A stretch of DNA of 64,000 bases, from the NCBI GenBank assembly GCA_001768195.1, contig MENI01000088.1, positions 43,846-107,845 on the forward strand. The letters run 5' to 3'. The stretch is from Bacteroidetes bacterium GWA2_40_15 (GTDB taxonomy: Bacteria > Bacteroidota > Bacteroidia > Bacteroidales > VadinHA17). The notes under the pieces are model-generated. The model did no database searches and was not told where the DNA came from. It saw only the letters and a list, made by a program, of their open reading frames with translations. This document shows, piece after piece, positions 44,807-53,666 of this stretch. Position 1 is the stretch's first letter; each line of letters starts with the position of its first letter. The position numbers and the translations under genes were made by a program.

Positions 44807-46147
44807 ATGAAAAGACGCGAATTCCTGGGAAAAACGCTTATCGGATCAGCCGGGGTGGCAATTGGTGCATCCGGTCTGCTAACCTCCTCATGTAAAGGGG
44901 CTAATGACAAGATAGTGCTTGCTCTCATTGGAGCAGGTGGCAGAGGAGTACCAACAATAATAAGCTGCTGCAAGATAAATGCAGGGGTGGAAATTAAAAC
45001 CATATGTGATGTGGATGATGCTAGATTTACATCAGCATCAGCTGAAATCGAAAAACAGCTTGGATATAAGCCACTGACAACGCGTTACATGAAAGAGGTG
45101 ATGGACGACCGTGATATCGATGCCGTATGGATAGCGACACCAGACCACTGGCATGCACTTGCGACTATATGGGCCTGCCAGGCTGGAAAAGATGTCTACC
45201 TCGAAAAAACTCCCACTCTTTGTATCTGGGAAGGAAGAAAAATGATTGAGGCGGCAAAAAAATACAGGCAGATAGTGCAGGCCGGTTATCAGAACAGGAG
45301 CGGCAGCTATATTGCAAAAGCCCGTGATTATATTCAGAGCGGCCAGCTCGGACAGGTAGTCCACATAAGGATCTTTAACCTGCTGCCCGGAGTAAAATGG
45401 CTTCCCGAACCGGATAGCGAAACACCCTCCACAATTGAATGGAACGAGTGGCTGGGGCCGGCACCATCAAGGCCATTTAATAAAGGAGTCCTTAACGGTT
45501 GGATAAACTATTTTGCATATAACCCGGGGGCTATGAATGATGCCAGTCACCAGCTCGATCTGGTAAGAATGCTGATGGGTAATCCGGGACATCCGAAATC
45601 AGTTTATGGATGGGGAGGAAACCATGTGTTTAATTCCGAACGGGATACGCCTGAATCTCAGTCGATCACCTATGATTTTGAGAAATTCACCGTAACTGTT
45701 GACAGCTGTAATGCAACAAATTACATGGCAAAAGCTTCCAATGAAATCCGGATGGATCCTGGCCGTTTTCCTGAATGGAAAACAAATGCCGACAGGGTTG
45801 AGATATACGGCACTGAAGCAATGATGTACATGGGAAGGACAGGCGGCGGATGGCAGGTTTACGGACCGGGGGAGAAGATTGTTGCTCAGGAGGGAGGTAT
45901 CCACCCCGATGTTGAACACCAGATCAACTTCATTGAATGCCTGAGAAACCGGAAACAACCCAATTCCAGCCTTGAACAGGCACATCTGAGCGCATCACTG
46001 GTCCATTTCGGGAATATTGCTTACAGGAACGGGAACAAGCAACTGTTAATTGATTCTCAAAAAGAAGAGTTCACAGGAAACGATGATGCAAACAGGTATC
46101 TGAAAGTCGCTTACAGAGAAAATTATGTTGTACCAGAAAAAGTTTAA
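44807..46147 (+). CDS. Gfo/Idh/MocA-family oxidoreductase with Tat leader
   Basis: This is a 446-residue NAD(P)-dependent oxidoreductase. The start at 44807 gives a Tat leader MKRREFLGKTLIG, with a possible lipobox at SSC, so it is probably exported with cofactor already bound. The Rossmann loop is LIGAGGRG, the catalytic Lys lies in YLEKTPTL (where relatives usually have EKP), and YQNRSG and SHQLDLVRMLMG complete the active-site region. Members oxidise or epimerise sugars or related polyols. A close paralogue follows 11 bases downstream. Substrate unknown. Confidence 0.9.
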   Translation: MKRREFLGKTLIGSAGVAIGASGLLTSSCKGANDKIVLALIGAGGRGVPTIISCCKINAGVEIKTICDVDDARFTSASAEIEKQLGYKPLTTRYMKEVMDDRDIDAVWIATPDHWHALATIWACQAGKDVYLEKTPTLCIWEGRKMIEAAKKYRQIVQAGYQNRSGSYIAKARDYIQSGQLGQVVHIRIFNLLPGVKWLPEPDSETPSTIEWNEWLGPAPSRPFNKGVLNGWINYFAYNPGAMNDASHQLDLVRMLMGNPGHPKSVYGWGGNHVFNSERDTPESQSITYDFEKFTVTVDSCNATNYMAKASNEIRMDPGRFPEWKTNADRVEIYGTEAMMYMGRTGGGWQVYGPGEKIVAQEGGIHPDVEHQINFIECLRNRKQPNSSLEQAHLSASLVHFGNIAYRNGNKQLLIDSQKEEFTGNDDANRYLKVAYRENYVVPEKV

Positions 46148-46158
46148 AACCAAACAAT

Positions 46159-47418
46159 ATGGCAAGTGCTAATGAAAAGGTAGTGCTGGCGCTTATAGGC
46201 GCCGGAGGCAGAGGGACACAGGTTATACTCGGTATGCAGAAATGTCTTCCGGGAGTTGAAGTCAAATATGTTTGCGAGGTAGACAAGGAACGGGGTGGTC
46301 GTGTAATCGATGAACTTGAAAAGCAGCAGGGATACAAGCCTCAGAGGGTGGAGGATATGAGACGTACTTTTGAGGACAGGGACGTTGATGCGGTTGTAAT
46401 CTGTACTCCTGAACACTGGCATGCGCTGGCAACAGTATGGGCATGTCAGGCAGAAAAAGATGTTTATGTGGAAAAAGTTATCTCACTGAATATCCCTGAA
46501 GGAAGAAAGATGATCAATGCTGCAAAAAGATATAACCGTATAGTTCAATGCGGATTCCAGAACCGCAGCGGGGCATATAATATACTGGCCCGCGATTATA
46601 TTCAGAGTGGTAAACTTGGGAAGATCGTTCATATAAAGGCTTATTGCATGCTCCCCGGAAATAAACCATGGCTCTATAAAGAGGATGAGCCTGTACCGGA
46701 AGGCCTTAACTGGGATATGTGGCTGGGGCCTGCTCCAAATGTTCCTTACAACGTAAGCCGGCATAAAGGCTACAATGAATTCTGGGCATATTCGAGCGGA
46801 TTGCCACTGGCAGACTGCTGTCATGTAATCGATCTTGCACGTATGGTACTGAGTGATCCTGATAATCCAAAGTCTGCTTTCTGTGCGGGAGGAAGAGTTT
46901 TGTATAACGATGACAGGGATATTCCTGACAACCAGACAATTACCTATGATTTTGGTGAATTCCCCATGACAGTTGAAACTTCAATATATGGAGAATACCT
47001 TCAGAAAGCACCCCCTGAAGTCAGGTATAGCCGTGAAGTATTCCCCAACTGGCCATTCCTGAGCGACAGGATGGAAATTTATGGAACAGAAGGAATGATG
47101 TACCTCGGACGTCATGGAGCGGGATGGCAGGTCCTGGGAGCTGATTCTAAGGTCATAGCACAGGAATACGGATTTTTTCCTGATGAAGAACACCAGCAGA
47201 ATTTCATTAATTGCATCCGGACAAGGAAAACACCAAATGCAAATATAGAACAGAGTCATAAAAGTGCCACACTTGTTCACCTGGCAAATCTCTCTTACAG
47301 AGTGGGTAAGAAACAGCTCTATTATGAAGGGGAGAAAGAACTTGTTACAAATTCCGATGAGGCTAACACTATATCAAAAGGTACCTACAGACCTGGATTC
47401 GAAGTACCGGATTTATGA
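46159..47418 (+). CDS. Gfo/Idh/MocA-family oxidoreductase without export leader
   Basis: This is a 419-residue paralogue of the preceding protein: the two align along their whole length (LIGAGGRG, TPEHWHALATVWACQA, EGRKMINAAKRYNRIVQCGFQNRSG-like block, DRMEIYGTEGMMYLGRHGAGWQV). It starts directly at MASANEKVVLALIG, with no Tat leader, so it should stay in the cytoplasm unless exported as a complex with its neighbour. The catalytic Lys is in VEKVISL. Only 11 bases separate the genes, so they are one operon formed by tandem duplication. The likely active-site His lies in CCHVID. Confidence 0.9.
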   Translation: MASANEKVVLALIGAGGRGTQVILGMQKCLPGVEVKYVCEVDKERGGRVIDELEKQQGYKPQRVEDMRRTFEDRDVDAVVICTPEHWHALATVWACQAEKDVYVEKVISLNIPEGRKMINAAKRYNRIVQCGFQNRSGAYNILARDYIQSGKLGKIVHIKAYCMLPGNKPWLYKEDEPVPEGLNWDMWLGPAPNVPYNVSRHKGYNEFWAYSSGLPLADCCHVIDLARMVLSDPDNPKSAFCAGGRVLYNDDRDIPDNQTITYDFGEFPMTVETSIYGEYLQKAPPEVRYSREVFPNWPFLSDRMEIYGTEGMMYLGRHGAGWQVLGADSKVIAQEYGFFPDEEHQQNFINCIRTRKTPNANIEQSHKSATLVHLANLSYRVGKKQLYYEGEKELVTNSDEANTISKGTYRPGFEVPDL

Positions 47419-47425
47419 ATGGGGG

Positions 47426-47581
47426 TGTTGAAAAAGACCTTTTTAACCGCCGTAAGCAAAGTAAGCGCAAAGCACACAAAGTTAAAACAATATATTTCAG
47501 CTCTTTGTGATCTTAGCGTAATCCCGATAGCTATCGGGACTTCGCGACCTTTGCGGTTAATGGATTTCCACTTTTTCAACA
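47426..47581. repeat. MITE-like element with inverted ends and GCAAAG motifs
   Basis: A 156-base element begins with TGTTGAAAAAG (47426-47436) and ends with the exact reverse complement CTTTTTCAACA (47571-47581). Inside, TTAACCGC on the left mirrors GCGGTTAA on the right, several (G)CAAAG motifs occur in both orientations, and TCCCGATAGCTATCGGGA (47522-47539) is a perfect 18-base palindrome. It starts 8 bases after the Gfo stop codon. No coding capacity for a transposase. It resembles dispersed CGCAAAG repeats in Bacteroidota intergenic DNA. Confidence 0.7.
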
Positions 47582-47643
47582 TCCTCAATCAGCCAAAGAA
47601 AATTCCAATACAAAATAATTAAAGAATACTGCTGGTAATAAAC

Positions 47644-48399
47644 ATGAGATTAGAGAAAAAGAAAATTATCAAAACAGGAATCATCCTGCTTTCGGGAGGA
47701 TTGTTGCTGCTGTTGATCATAGCAGGCATTGTAATAATCAGGACCTGGGGCAGGACGCTGATCCAGATTGACATACATCAGAACAAAAAGATAATTCACC
47801 TCTCCAATTTTGCTGAACCTCCCCAGTTTGCTATATGGCTTGAGAACCCGGCAACAAATGAACTAAAGACCGTATTTGTAACACACCGTGTTGCAAAAGG
47901 AGACTGGGAGGGAAAAGCAAATGTTCCGGTAGCTTTACCTCAGTGGTTTAAGCTTTTCAGAGACAACAAAAAACAGGGAACAGGTAAAGTACCGGAAAAA
48001 AAATCAGATCTGGCGATATCCGGTGCAACACCCAAGGGTGACTACTTTTCTATCAGGGTGGAAGTTGAACCCGGCTCGGAATGGATATGCTGGATTGAGA
48101 TGAACCTGGCCGGTGATTTCAATGATGCCTTCCCCGAAATAGATATTAAGACACTCCGTGAAGATGAATACAGTAACGGTCAACCTGCCCTTATCTTCAG
48201 GTCTGAATTAAAAGCAATTGAAGGTCAGATATTTAAACCTGAAATAGTCTCACAGTCAACCTGGAATAAAGGAACTGTTACTGTTGAGCCAGTGAGTGAT
48301 GGTGTAACAAATGCAAAGAATGTCTTTGATGACATTCAGATATCCATAATAAAACCCAAACCAAAGCTAATAGATAAAACAAAGGTTCAGGATATGTAA
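47644..48399 (+). CDS. membrane-anchored DUF2271-like protein
   Basis: This is a 251-residue protein with one N-terminal membrane segment (about 11-32) and a periplasmic beta domain. The region PQFAIWLENPATN with FVTHRVAKGDW, ALPQWF and SGATPKGD recalls, from memory, DUF2271-type proteins of Bacteroidota, which often sit near flavin or iron-redox genes. The resemblance is unverified. It follows the repeat element after the Gfo genes and is followed after 58 bases by the nitrilase gene, so operon membership is uncertain. Function unknown. Confidence 0.6.
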   Translation: MRLEKKKIIKTGIILLSGGLLLLLIIAGIVIIRTWGRTLIQIDIHQNKKIIHLSNFAEPPQFAIWLENPATNELKTVFVTHRVAKGDWEGKANVPVALPQWFKLFRDNKKQGTGKVPEKKSDLAISGATPKGDYFSIRVEVEPGSEWICWIEMNLAGDFNDAFPEIDIKTLREDEYSNGQPALIFRSELKAIEGQIFKPEIVSQSTWNKGTVTVEPVSDGVTNAKNVFDDIQISIIKPKPKLIDKTKVQDM

Positions 48400-48406
48400 T
48401 TTTTTT

Positions 48407-48443
48407 GCCACAAAGACGCAAAGGCACAAAGAGTCACAAAGAA
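48407..48443. repeat. short CAAAG-repeat element
   Basis: The gap between the DUF2271-like and nitrilase genes holds GCCACAAAGACGCAAAGG followed by CACAAAGAGTCACAAAG: four CAAAG copies about 8-11 bases apart, after a run of T. It is of the same kind as the motifs inside the 47.4-kb element and matches repeats I recall from many Bacteroidota genomes. Confidence 0.6.
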
Positions 48444-48457
48444 CTTAAATCATAATT

Positions 48458-49462
48458 ATGAAGAATATTACGAATAAAAGATTGCTCTTTTTAGTTTCAC
48501 TTTTTGTTCTCGCCAGCATAAAATGTGAATTGTTGCTTGCAGAGCGCTATGTGACTGTTGCCACAGTTGGCAACACCCCATCTTCCATTAAGAATGATAA
48601 TAAACAGGAGATTGTTGACCATGTAATTAAATTCTGGGATAATGAATTAAAACAGGTTCTTCCTGATAAACCGGATCTGATAGTTTTGCCGGAATTCTGT
48701 GACCTGTCATCGGAAGGTGAAGAATATCTGAATGTCAGGAAAGATCAGGTTCTTGACTATTTCTCATCTGTGGCAAAAAGCAACAAATGTTATATTGCTT
48801 TTGGTACTCAGCGTAAGGATAAGGACGGACTATGGCGCAACTCATGTATTGTTGTCGGCAGGAATGGAGAAATTGCAGGTATTTATGACAAAAATTTCCC
48901 GACTATCGGAGAAATGGAGGGAGGTATCAAGGCAAGCAATGAAACACCAATTATCAGCTGTGATTTTGGCCGCGTGGCAATAGCCATCTGCTTTGATCTC
49001 AACTTTGATGAACTGCGCCTGAAATATGCCAGAGAGAAACCAGAACTGATAATTTTCTCTTCAATGTATCACGGAGGCGTTGTCCAGAACATGTGGGCAT
49101 ATAGCTGCCGGTCACATTTTGTAAGTTCCGTATACAGGGGCAATCCCTCTGAGATAAGGAATCCTATGGGAGATGTGATCGCTTCGAACACAAACTATTT
49201 TGATTATGCAGTTGCAAAAATCAACCTCGACTGCAAACTTGTGCATCTTGACTACAACTGGAACAGGCTGACTGCATTGAAAGAGAAATATGGAACTACA
49301 GTCAAAATAAGTGATCCCGGAAAACTTGCCTCCGTACTTATTACCAGTGAAAACAGCAAGGTAACAGCTGAAGAAATGGTAAAGGAATTTGAAATAGAGA
49401 TGCTTGATGATTACCTTAACCGGGCAAGAGAATTCAGGTTTGAAGATGGAAATCTGGAATAA
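48458..49462 (+). CDS. exported carbon-nitrogen hydrolase (nitrilase superfamily)
   Basis: This is a 334-residue protein with a signal peptide (about 1-28). The catalytic triad is complete: Glu79 in VLPEFCD, Lys145 in YDKNFPT and Cys178 in AIAICFDLNF. It hydrolyses amides or nitriles; the exact substrate is unknown, and the C-terminal 70 residues have no added domain. Export is unusual for this mostly cytoplasmic family but is known in Bacteroidota and Planctomycetes clusters of secreted hydrolases. It is followed after 17 bases by an exported alpha/beta hydrolase, so the two are probably one operon. Confidence 0.88.
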   Translation: MKNITNKRLLFLVSLFVLASIKCELLLAERYVTVATVGNTPSSIKNDNKQEIVDHVIKFWDNELKQVLPDKPDLIVLPEFCDLSSEGEEYLNVRKDQVLDYFSSVAKSNKCYIAFGTQRKDKDGLWRNSCIVVGRNGEIAGIYDKNFPTIGEMEGGIKASNETPIISCDFGRVAIAICFDLNFDELRLKYAREKPELIIFSSMYHGGVVQNMWAYSCRSHFVSSVYRGNPSEIRNPMGDVIASNTNYFDYAVAKINLDCKLVHLDYNWNRLTALKEKYGTTVKISDPGKLASVLITSENSKVTAEEMVKEFEIEMLDDYLNRAREFRFEDGNLE

Positions 49463-49479
49463 TATAATAGCTCCTGAAA

Positions 49480-50598
49480 ATGAAAAATCTGACAAAATTC
49501 ACTGTTATTCTTTTCACACTATCCCTTCTCACCAGAGCTTTTGCATTGGGACAGAATATCTCCCTTTCTGACCAGAAGCTTGAAACAGAAAGAACTGATG
49601 CTTATGCAGCACAGCTTGAGAATTATCTGAAGCAATATCTGGTTGATTTGTACGATGAACGTGCATCCAATGCATGGTATCGCGATTACAGCAGCACAGA
49701 TGCATTTGAAAGAAGTGTTGAACCAAACCGCGAAAGATGGTCCTCCGTTGTCATTAAGCCTCCCATGCTTACAAAATCCGGACAAATGATAAGGAAGCCA
49801 TATACTATTGAAAGAATTAAAGGCGAATGGATCGAACTTCCAGTGGGACCAATAACAGCCCAGGCATTTCTTGCATTACCTGCCGGTGCCGCAAGTGATA
49901 AAAAGTTCCCGTTGGTAATTGTACAACACGGTATAGGAAGCACACCTGAGACGCCCTTCAGGGGAGGAGCTTATCACGAATATGCAAAGGAACTGCTGAA
50001 AGCTGGTTTTGCAGTATTGGTTCCTATGAACCTGATGTCGGTTGAACGAAGAAACCGTATTGAAAGGCTCTGCCGGCTGGCCGATATCAGTCTCCCCGGG
50101 ATAGAACTGGTTCGGGTACAGAACTTACTTGATATTGTATTGACTGACACAAGGATAGACCCACAGAGAGTTGGTATGTGGGGTGTCTCTCTCGGAGGAA
50201 TGGCCACCATGTTCTGGATGCCTCTTGAACCAAGAATTAGAGCAGGAGTAGTCTCTGCATGGTTCAACCAGCGCAGGAACAAAATGGCTGTTCCGGATGA
50301 TCGTTATACAAGTTTCCTGGTGACAACTGAGGATCATGCTTTTTTCACGGGATGGCTCACGGAATTCACTGATCATGATGTCGTTTCACTTATATGTCCA
50401 CGGCCCCTGCTTATCCAGCATGGTAAACAGGACAGAATTGCTCACTGGCCCCAGGTAATTGAAGAATACGAGATCGCTAAAACTCACTATTCAAAGCTGA
50501 ATATTACCGAGAGGTTTCAGATGGATATGCATGAGGGAGGGCATGAGGCAATAATTGAATCCGGAGTAAATTTCATGACTAAATGGTTAATGCCATAA
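49480..50598 (+). CDS. exported alpha/beta hydrolase (acetyl xylan esterase/dienelactone hydrolase-like)
   Basis: This is a 372-residue protein with a signal peptide (about 1-24, FALGQ). Catalytic residues: Ser237 in GVSLGGM, Asp318 in GKQDRIAH and His355 in GGHEA; the oxyanion turn is VQHGIG (147-153). This layout matches large dienelactone-hydrolase or acetyl-esterase-type proteins of Bacteroidota polysaccharide and secreted-hydrolase clusters. It would cut an ester of a glycan or other extracellular compound. It is the last gene of the plus-strand block and converges with the SIS gene. Confidence 0.85.
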   Translation: MKNLTKFTVILFTLSLLTRAFALGQNISLSDQKLETERTDAYAAQLENYLKQYLVDLYDERASNAWYRDYSSTDAFERSVEPNRERWSSVVIKPPMLTKSGQMIRKPYTIERIKGEWIELPVGPITAQAFLALPAGAASDKKFPLVIVQHGIGSTPETPFRGGAYHEYAKELLKAGFAVLVPMNLMSVERRNRIERLCRLADISLPGIELVRVQNLLDIVLTDTRIDPQRVGMWGVSLGGMATMFWMPLEPRIRAGVVSAWFNQRRNKMAVPDDRYTSFLVTTEDHAFFTGWLTEFTDHDVVSLICPRPLLIQHGKQDRIAHWPQVIEEYEIAKTHYSKLNITERFQMDMHEGGHEAIIESGVNFMTKWLMP

Positions 50599-50605
50599 AT
50601 GATGC

Positions 50606-50687
50606 AGGGACACGCAAATGTTACGCCACTGAATTTAACCCCAAATATAATTTGTAGACGTAGGGACACGCCATGGCATGACCCTTA
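50606..50687. repeat. degenerate palindromic repeat
   Basis: AGGGACACGC occurs twice in direct orientation (50606-50615 and 50662-50671). The second copy is the left half of an imperfect palindrome centred on GCCATGGC (50670-50677), TAGGGACACGCCATGGCATGACCCT-like in layout. The element fills the gap between two convergent genes and resembles short dispersed REP-type repeats. It may serve as a bidirectional hairpin. Confidence 0.5.
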
Positions 50688-50690
50688 CAT

Positions 50691-51452
50691 TTATACCCCT
50701 GCAATTCTCCTTTTATATTCTGCAAGTGCAGCATCGAGACGATCTCTTGAGGTGGTATCGCCGGGAACATTATGCGAAGGGTGAATATACAGTTTAACTC
50801 CCCTGTCAGCCAGTATCTCGGCAACAGTTGTAACCGTCATCCATACGCATGTTATAAAGGCCATTGTTGACACGGGGCCTATCTTATCCTGATGATTCTT
50901 AAGAGGAACTGAAGCATCCTGCAACGGGGCACATGTATCAACAACTATATCAGCAATATCAAATATTGTCTTGCCGCATGAATGTCTTGTCTGCTTACCC
51001 TTTGCCTCCGAAGCTGATCCGAATACAATAACTTTCATTCCTCTCTTTTTTGCCTCCAGGGCCACATCAATATTTACATTGTTTATACCGGTATGTGAGA
51101 AGAGCCACATAGTATCATCCGTACTGAACTCGTAGCTTTTCATTATTGAGACACCATAGCCTTCAACCCTCTCAAGAAAGAGGAACTGGTGAACACCCAT
51201 CTCTCCCGTGATCTTTGTAAAGAAGGTCAGAGGCAGTTCAATCATAGGATGAAAACCTACAAATCCTCCGATACGGGGATACATCTCCTCGATCGGTATA
51301 GTTGCATGCCCGCATCCGAAAGTATGAACCCATCTTCCTTTTTCAATTGTGTCTGCCATGACTTCGGCAGCCTTGCGTATATTCTCCATCTGTGTTTTTT
51401 CAATGCGGGTCATGATATCCCTCGCATTGTTGAGCCATTGAATTGCTAACAT
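50691..51452 (-). CDS. SIS-domain sugar-phosphate isomerase-like protein
   Basis: This is a 253-residue cytoplasmic protein with one SIS (sugar isomerase) domain. The first loop is TFGCGHATIP, the second phosphate-binding loop is FSHTGINNVNID, and KVIVFGSASEAKGKQTRHS and IADIVVDTCAPLQDAS follow the SIS strand order. It resembles the UPF0309 group. It would isomerise or act on a phosphorylated sugar made by the ROK kinase two genes upstream. It is the last gene of the six-gene sugar operon and starts 21 bases after the MFS gene. Confidence 0.85.
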   Translation of the reverse strand: MLAIQWLNNARDIMTRIEKTQMENIRKAAEVMADTIEKGRWVHTFGCGHATIPIEEMYPRIGGFVGFHPMIELPLTFFTKITGEMGVHQFLFLERVEGYGVSIMKSYEFSTDDTMWLFSHTGINNVNIDVALEAKKRGMKVIVFGSASEAKGKQTRHSCGKTIFDIADIVVDTCAPLQDASVPLKNHQDKIGPVSTMAFITCVWMTVTTVAEILADRGVKLYIHPSHNVPGDTTSRDRLDAALAEYKRRIAGV

Positions 51453-51473
51453 AATTTATTGATTTAAAGTTAC

Positions 51474-52628
51474 TTATTTAATATTTCCGGATTTCTTCAA
51501 AATTAAAACCGAGAGCAGTATCATAATTACCGTTTCTGCAAGTGCAAATGTAATCAAATGCTTTACACCGAAATGTTGAGCCACCAGTCCCATAAGAAAA
51601 TTAATAATTGTATTCCCGGTCAGGGCTATGAAAAAAATGATGCTGAATGCTGTACCTGATAATTCAGCAAAGAGGTTGCCTGCAATACCCAGCATAATAG
51701 GAAATCCTCCGGCAAGCCCTGCACCAAGTAAAACCAGTCCGGTTACTGATAAGCTGTAGGAGCTACTGAGTCTAAGTATAAGCAGCCCGGCTATTGTTAG
51801 TCCAAAAGAAATTACAAGAAGCTTCGCCGGAGTAAAAGATCTGAAGAGACTCCCTATGAGCAGCCTCATGGCAACCAGTCCCGCAACGAACAAAGTCAGG
51901 GCATATAAAGCACTGCTTTGTTCAACAGCAAGCTTGCTGACCATGTAAGTAGTTGTCCAATTGTTAATTATCCCTTCATAAGAGCTTTGAAAGAAAAGGA
52001 AAAATGCTATTAACAACAGCATTTTATTTTTAACCAGTTTTATTGTCTCACTAAATGGAACTCTCTTAATATGCTTGGGAGGAGGAAACTTAATGATGAG
52101 GTAAAATATGGATGTAAGGAGAGTAAGCATTCCTACTGAAGCAACAATTATTTCAAAATTCATTACATTCCTTAACAACGCCAGAATAAGCGGCATACCC
52201 AGAGCACCTATTCCATAGAAGACTCCAAGCAGACTGATGTTCGCTCCTTTTCCTGTTTCACTTATATCCGATACCAGTGCATTTGTGGCGCCATTGATTG
52301 CCCCGCCACCCAGACCAACAAGAAGGATATACAGTTTTAGTACGAATTCGGAGCCTGTATAGGCTATACCAAAAAAACCGGCAGCCATAATGATGGCTGA
52401 AACAGCAAGAAGAAGCCTGTAACCATTACGGTCAGCTATGGGACCGAAAAGAAGTGATCCTGCAATAATTCCTATTGGCAGGATTGTGAATAATGTACCA
52501 GAAGATATTTCATCGAGGTTAAGCTTCAGCCTGAGATCAGCCACCACTGAACCGAGTGTAATTATACAAATGCCGAATAAAAGCATGCCAGCGCACGCTG
52601 ACCAGAATACTAATTTCCTGTTGAACAT
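51474..52628 (-). CDS. MFS sugar transporter
   Basis: This is a 384-residue major facilitator protein with 12 predicted membrane helices in two halves and the motif-A-like GPIADRNGYRLL between TM2 and TM3. It probably imports a mono- or disaccharide released by the exported glycosidases encoded upstream. The start at 52628 (MFNRKLVFW) leaves 10 bases to the ROK stop; an ATG at 52658 would overlap the ROK gene by 20 bases. It is flanked by the kinase and the SIS isomerase. Confidence 0.88.
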   Translation of the reverse strand: MFNRKLVFWSACAGMLLFGICIITLGSVVADLRLKLNLDEISSGTLFTILPIGIIAGSLLFGPIADRNGYRLLLAVSAIIMAAGFFGIAYTGSEFVLKLYILLVGLGGGAINGATNALVSDISETGKGANISLLGVFYGIGALGMPLILALLRNVMNFEIIVASVGMLTLLTSIFYLIIKFPPPKHIKRVPFSETIKLVKNKMLLLIAFFLFFQSSYEGIINNWTTTYMVSKLAVEQSSALYALTLFVAGLVAMRLLIGSLFRSFTPAKLLVISFGLTIAGLLILRLSSSYSLSVTGLVLLGAGLAGGFPIMLGIAGNLFAELSGTAFSIIFFIALTGNTIINFLMGLVAQHFGVKHLITFALAETVIMILLSVLILKKSGNIK

Positions 52629-52638
52629 AAAGTCTCTA

Positions 52639-53604
52639 TTATTGATTGTTGTCCTCATCTATACTTTGCAGGGCAAGAAATCCAGCTCCATAGACTCCTG
52701 CATCTCCTTTAAGTCCGGTACCAACAAGTGTAACCTGGGTTATACCGACCGGCTGGGCCCATTTCAGGGCTTCTTTATAAATATCTGGTAACAACGGAAG
52801 TGCAGGACCAAATACACCTCCTCCGAATATTATCTTCTCGGGATTGAAAAGGCTTACCAGGTTTGCAACAGCCATTCCCCAGAAGTCGACACACTGATTT
52901 ATCACACTGACAGCAATGCTATCCCCTTTTTCGTAAGCTAAAAAGATATCATGTGAAGTTAAATTGTCAATGTCAGCATCTTTTAACACCCCTTCATACA
53001 CTTCATTATCAGCAAGGTCTGACTTTACAACTTTAGCAATGCCTTCACCTGAAGCGTAATATTCAAAACATCCGCAATTCTTATACTGCTCCTTATATGG
53101 CCTCTGCAATGCCATCCAGCCAATACAACCGGCAATATCATGACTTCCCCGTAATATCTCACCATTTATCAGGATACCTGCACCTATACCTGTACCAACT
53201 GAGAGAAAAATCGCATCCCTGCATCCCCGGGCATTTCCTTTCCACAGCTCCCCAAGCATGTAGCATGCCCTGTCGCTGTCGATAGTTACAGGGAGGTCTC
53301 CGGTTACCGACTTTACCTCTTTCAGCAACGGATAATCATCCCACCCTTCAATATTCGGGACCCATACAGTGCCTGTGCCCTGATGGCTGATTCCTGGAAC
53401 GGAAATACCAATTGAGCTGATTCTGTTACCGTCAGATTTACCCTGCATTACAAATTTCCTGATCTGATCTGTGATCAGCAAACCAACATCGGAACCGGTT
53501 CTTTTTTCCAGGGCAACTGTCTCTTTATGCAATATTTCCCCATCGTTCCTGAAGATGGCAATTGCAAGCTTTGTTCCACCAAGATCAATTCCAAGTAAAG
53601 CCAT
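52639..53604 (-). CDS. ROK-family sugar kinase with altered sugar/zinc motifs
   Basis: This is a 321-residue ROK protein without a DNA-binding domain, so a kinase rather than a repressor. The ATP loop is GIDLGGTKLAIA, and the catalytic Asp is kept in IDSDRACYMLGE. The usual EIGH motif that contacts sugar and zinc reads GCIGW instead, and the CxCGxxGCxE zinc loop is reduced to NCGCFEYYA. The substrate may thus differ from glucose or GlcNAc, or the zinc may be lost. It sits in the sugar operon between GH3 and the MFS transporter and would phosphorylate the sugar that enters. Confidence 0.85.
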   Translation of the reverse strand: MALLGIDLGGTKLAIAIFRNDGEILHKETVALEKRTGSDVGLLITDQIRKFVMQGKSDGNRISSIGISVPGISHQGTGTVWVPNIEGWDDYPLLKEVKSVTGDLPVTIDSDRACYMLGELWKGNARGCRDAIFLSVGTGIGAGILINGEILRGSHDIAGCIGWMALQRPYKEQYKNCGCFEYYASGEGIAKVVKSDLADNEVYEGVLKDADIDNLTSHDIFLAYEKGDSIAVSVINQCVDFWGMAVANLVSLFNPEKIIFGGGVFGPALPLLPDIYKEALKWAQPVGITQVTLVGTGLKGDAGVYGAGFLALQSIDEDNNQ

Positions 53605-53666
53605 AATTTAGTTGAAAATTATATAACTAAAACATTGAATACAACACAAATATTGTCCAGTGCTAT

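Noticed and set aside
47419-47622. 67-codon frames on both strands over the MITE-like element
   Set aside because: They arise from the inverted-repeat structure and encode nothing recognisable.
47644-48399. SGAT in the DUF2271-like protein as a flavinylation site
   Set aside because: The upstream Asp is four residues before SGAT's Ser rather than three, so the Dxx[ST]GA[TS] spacing fails, and the surrounding fold is not an FMN-binding domain.
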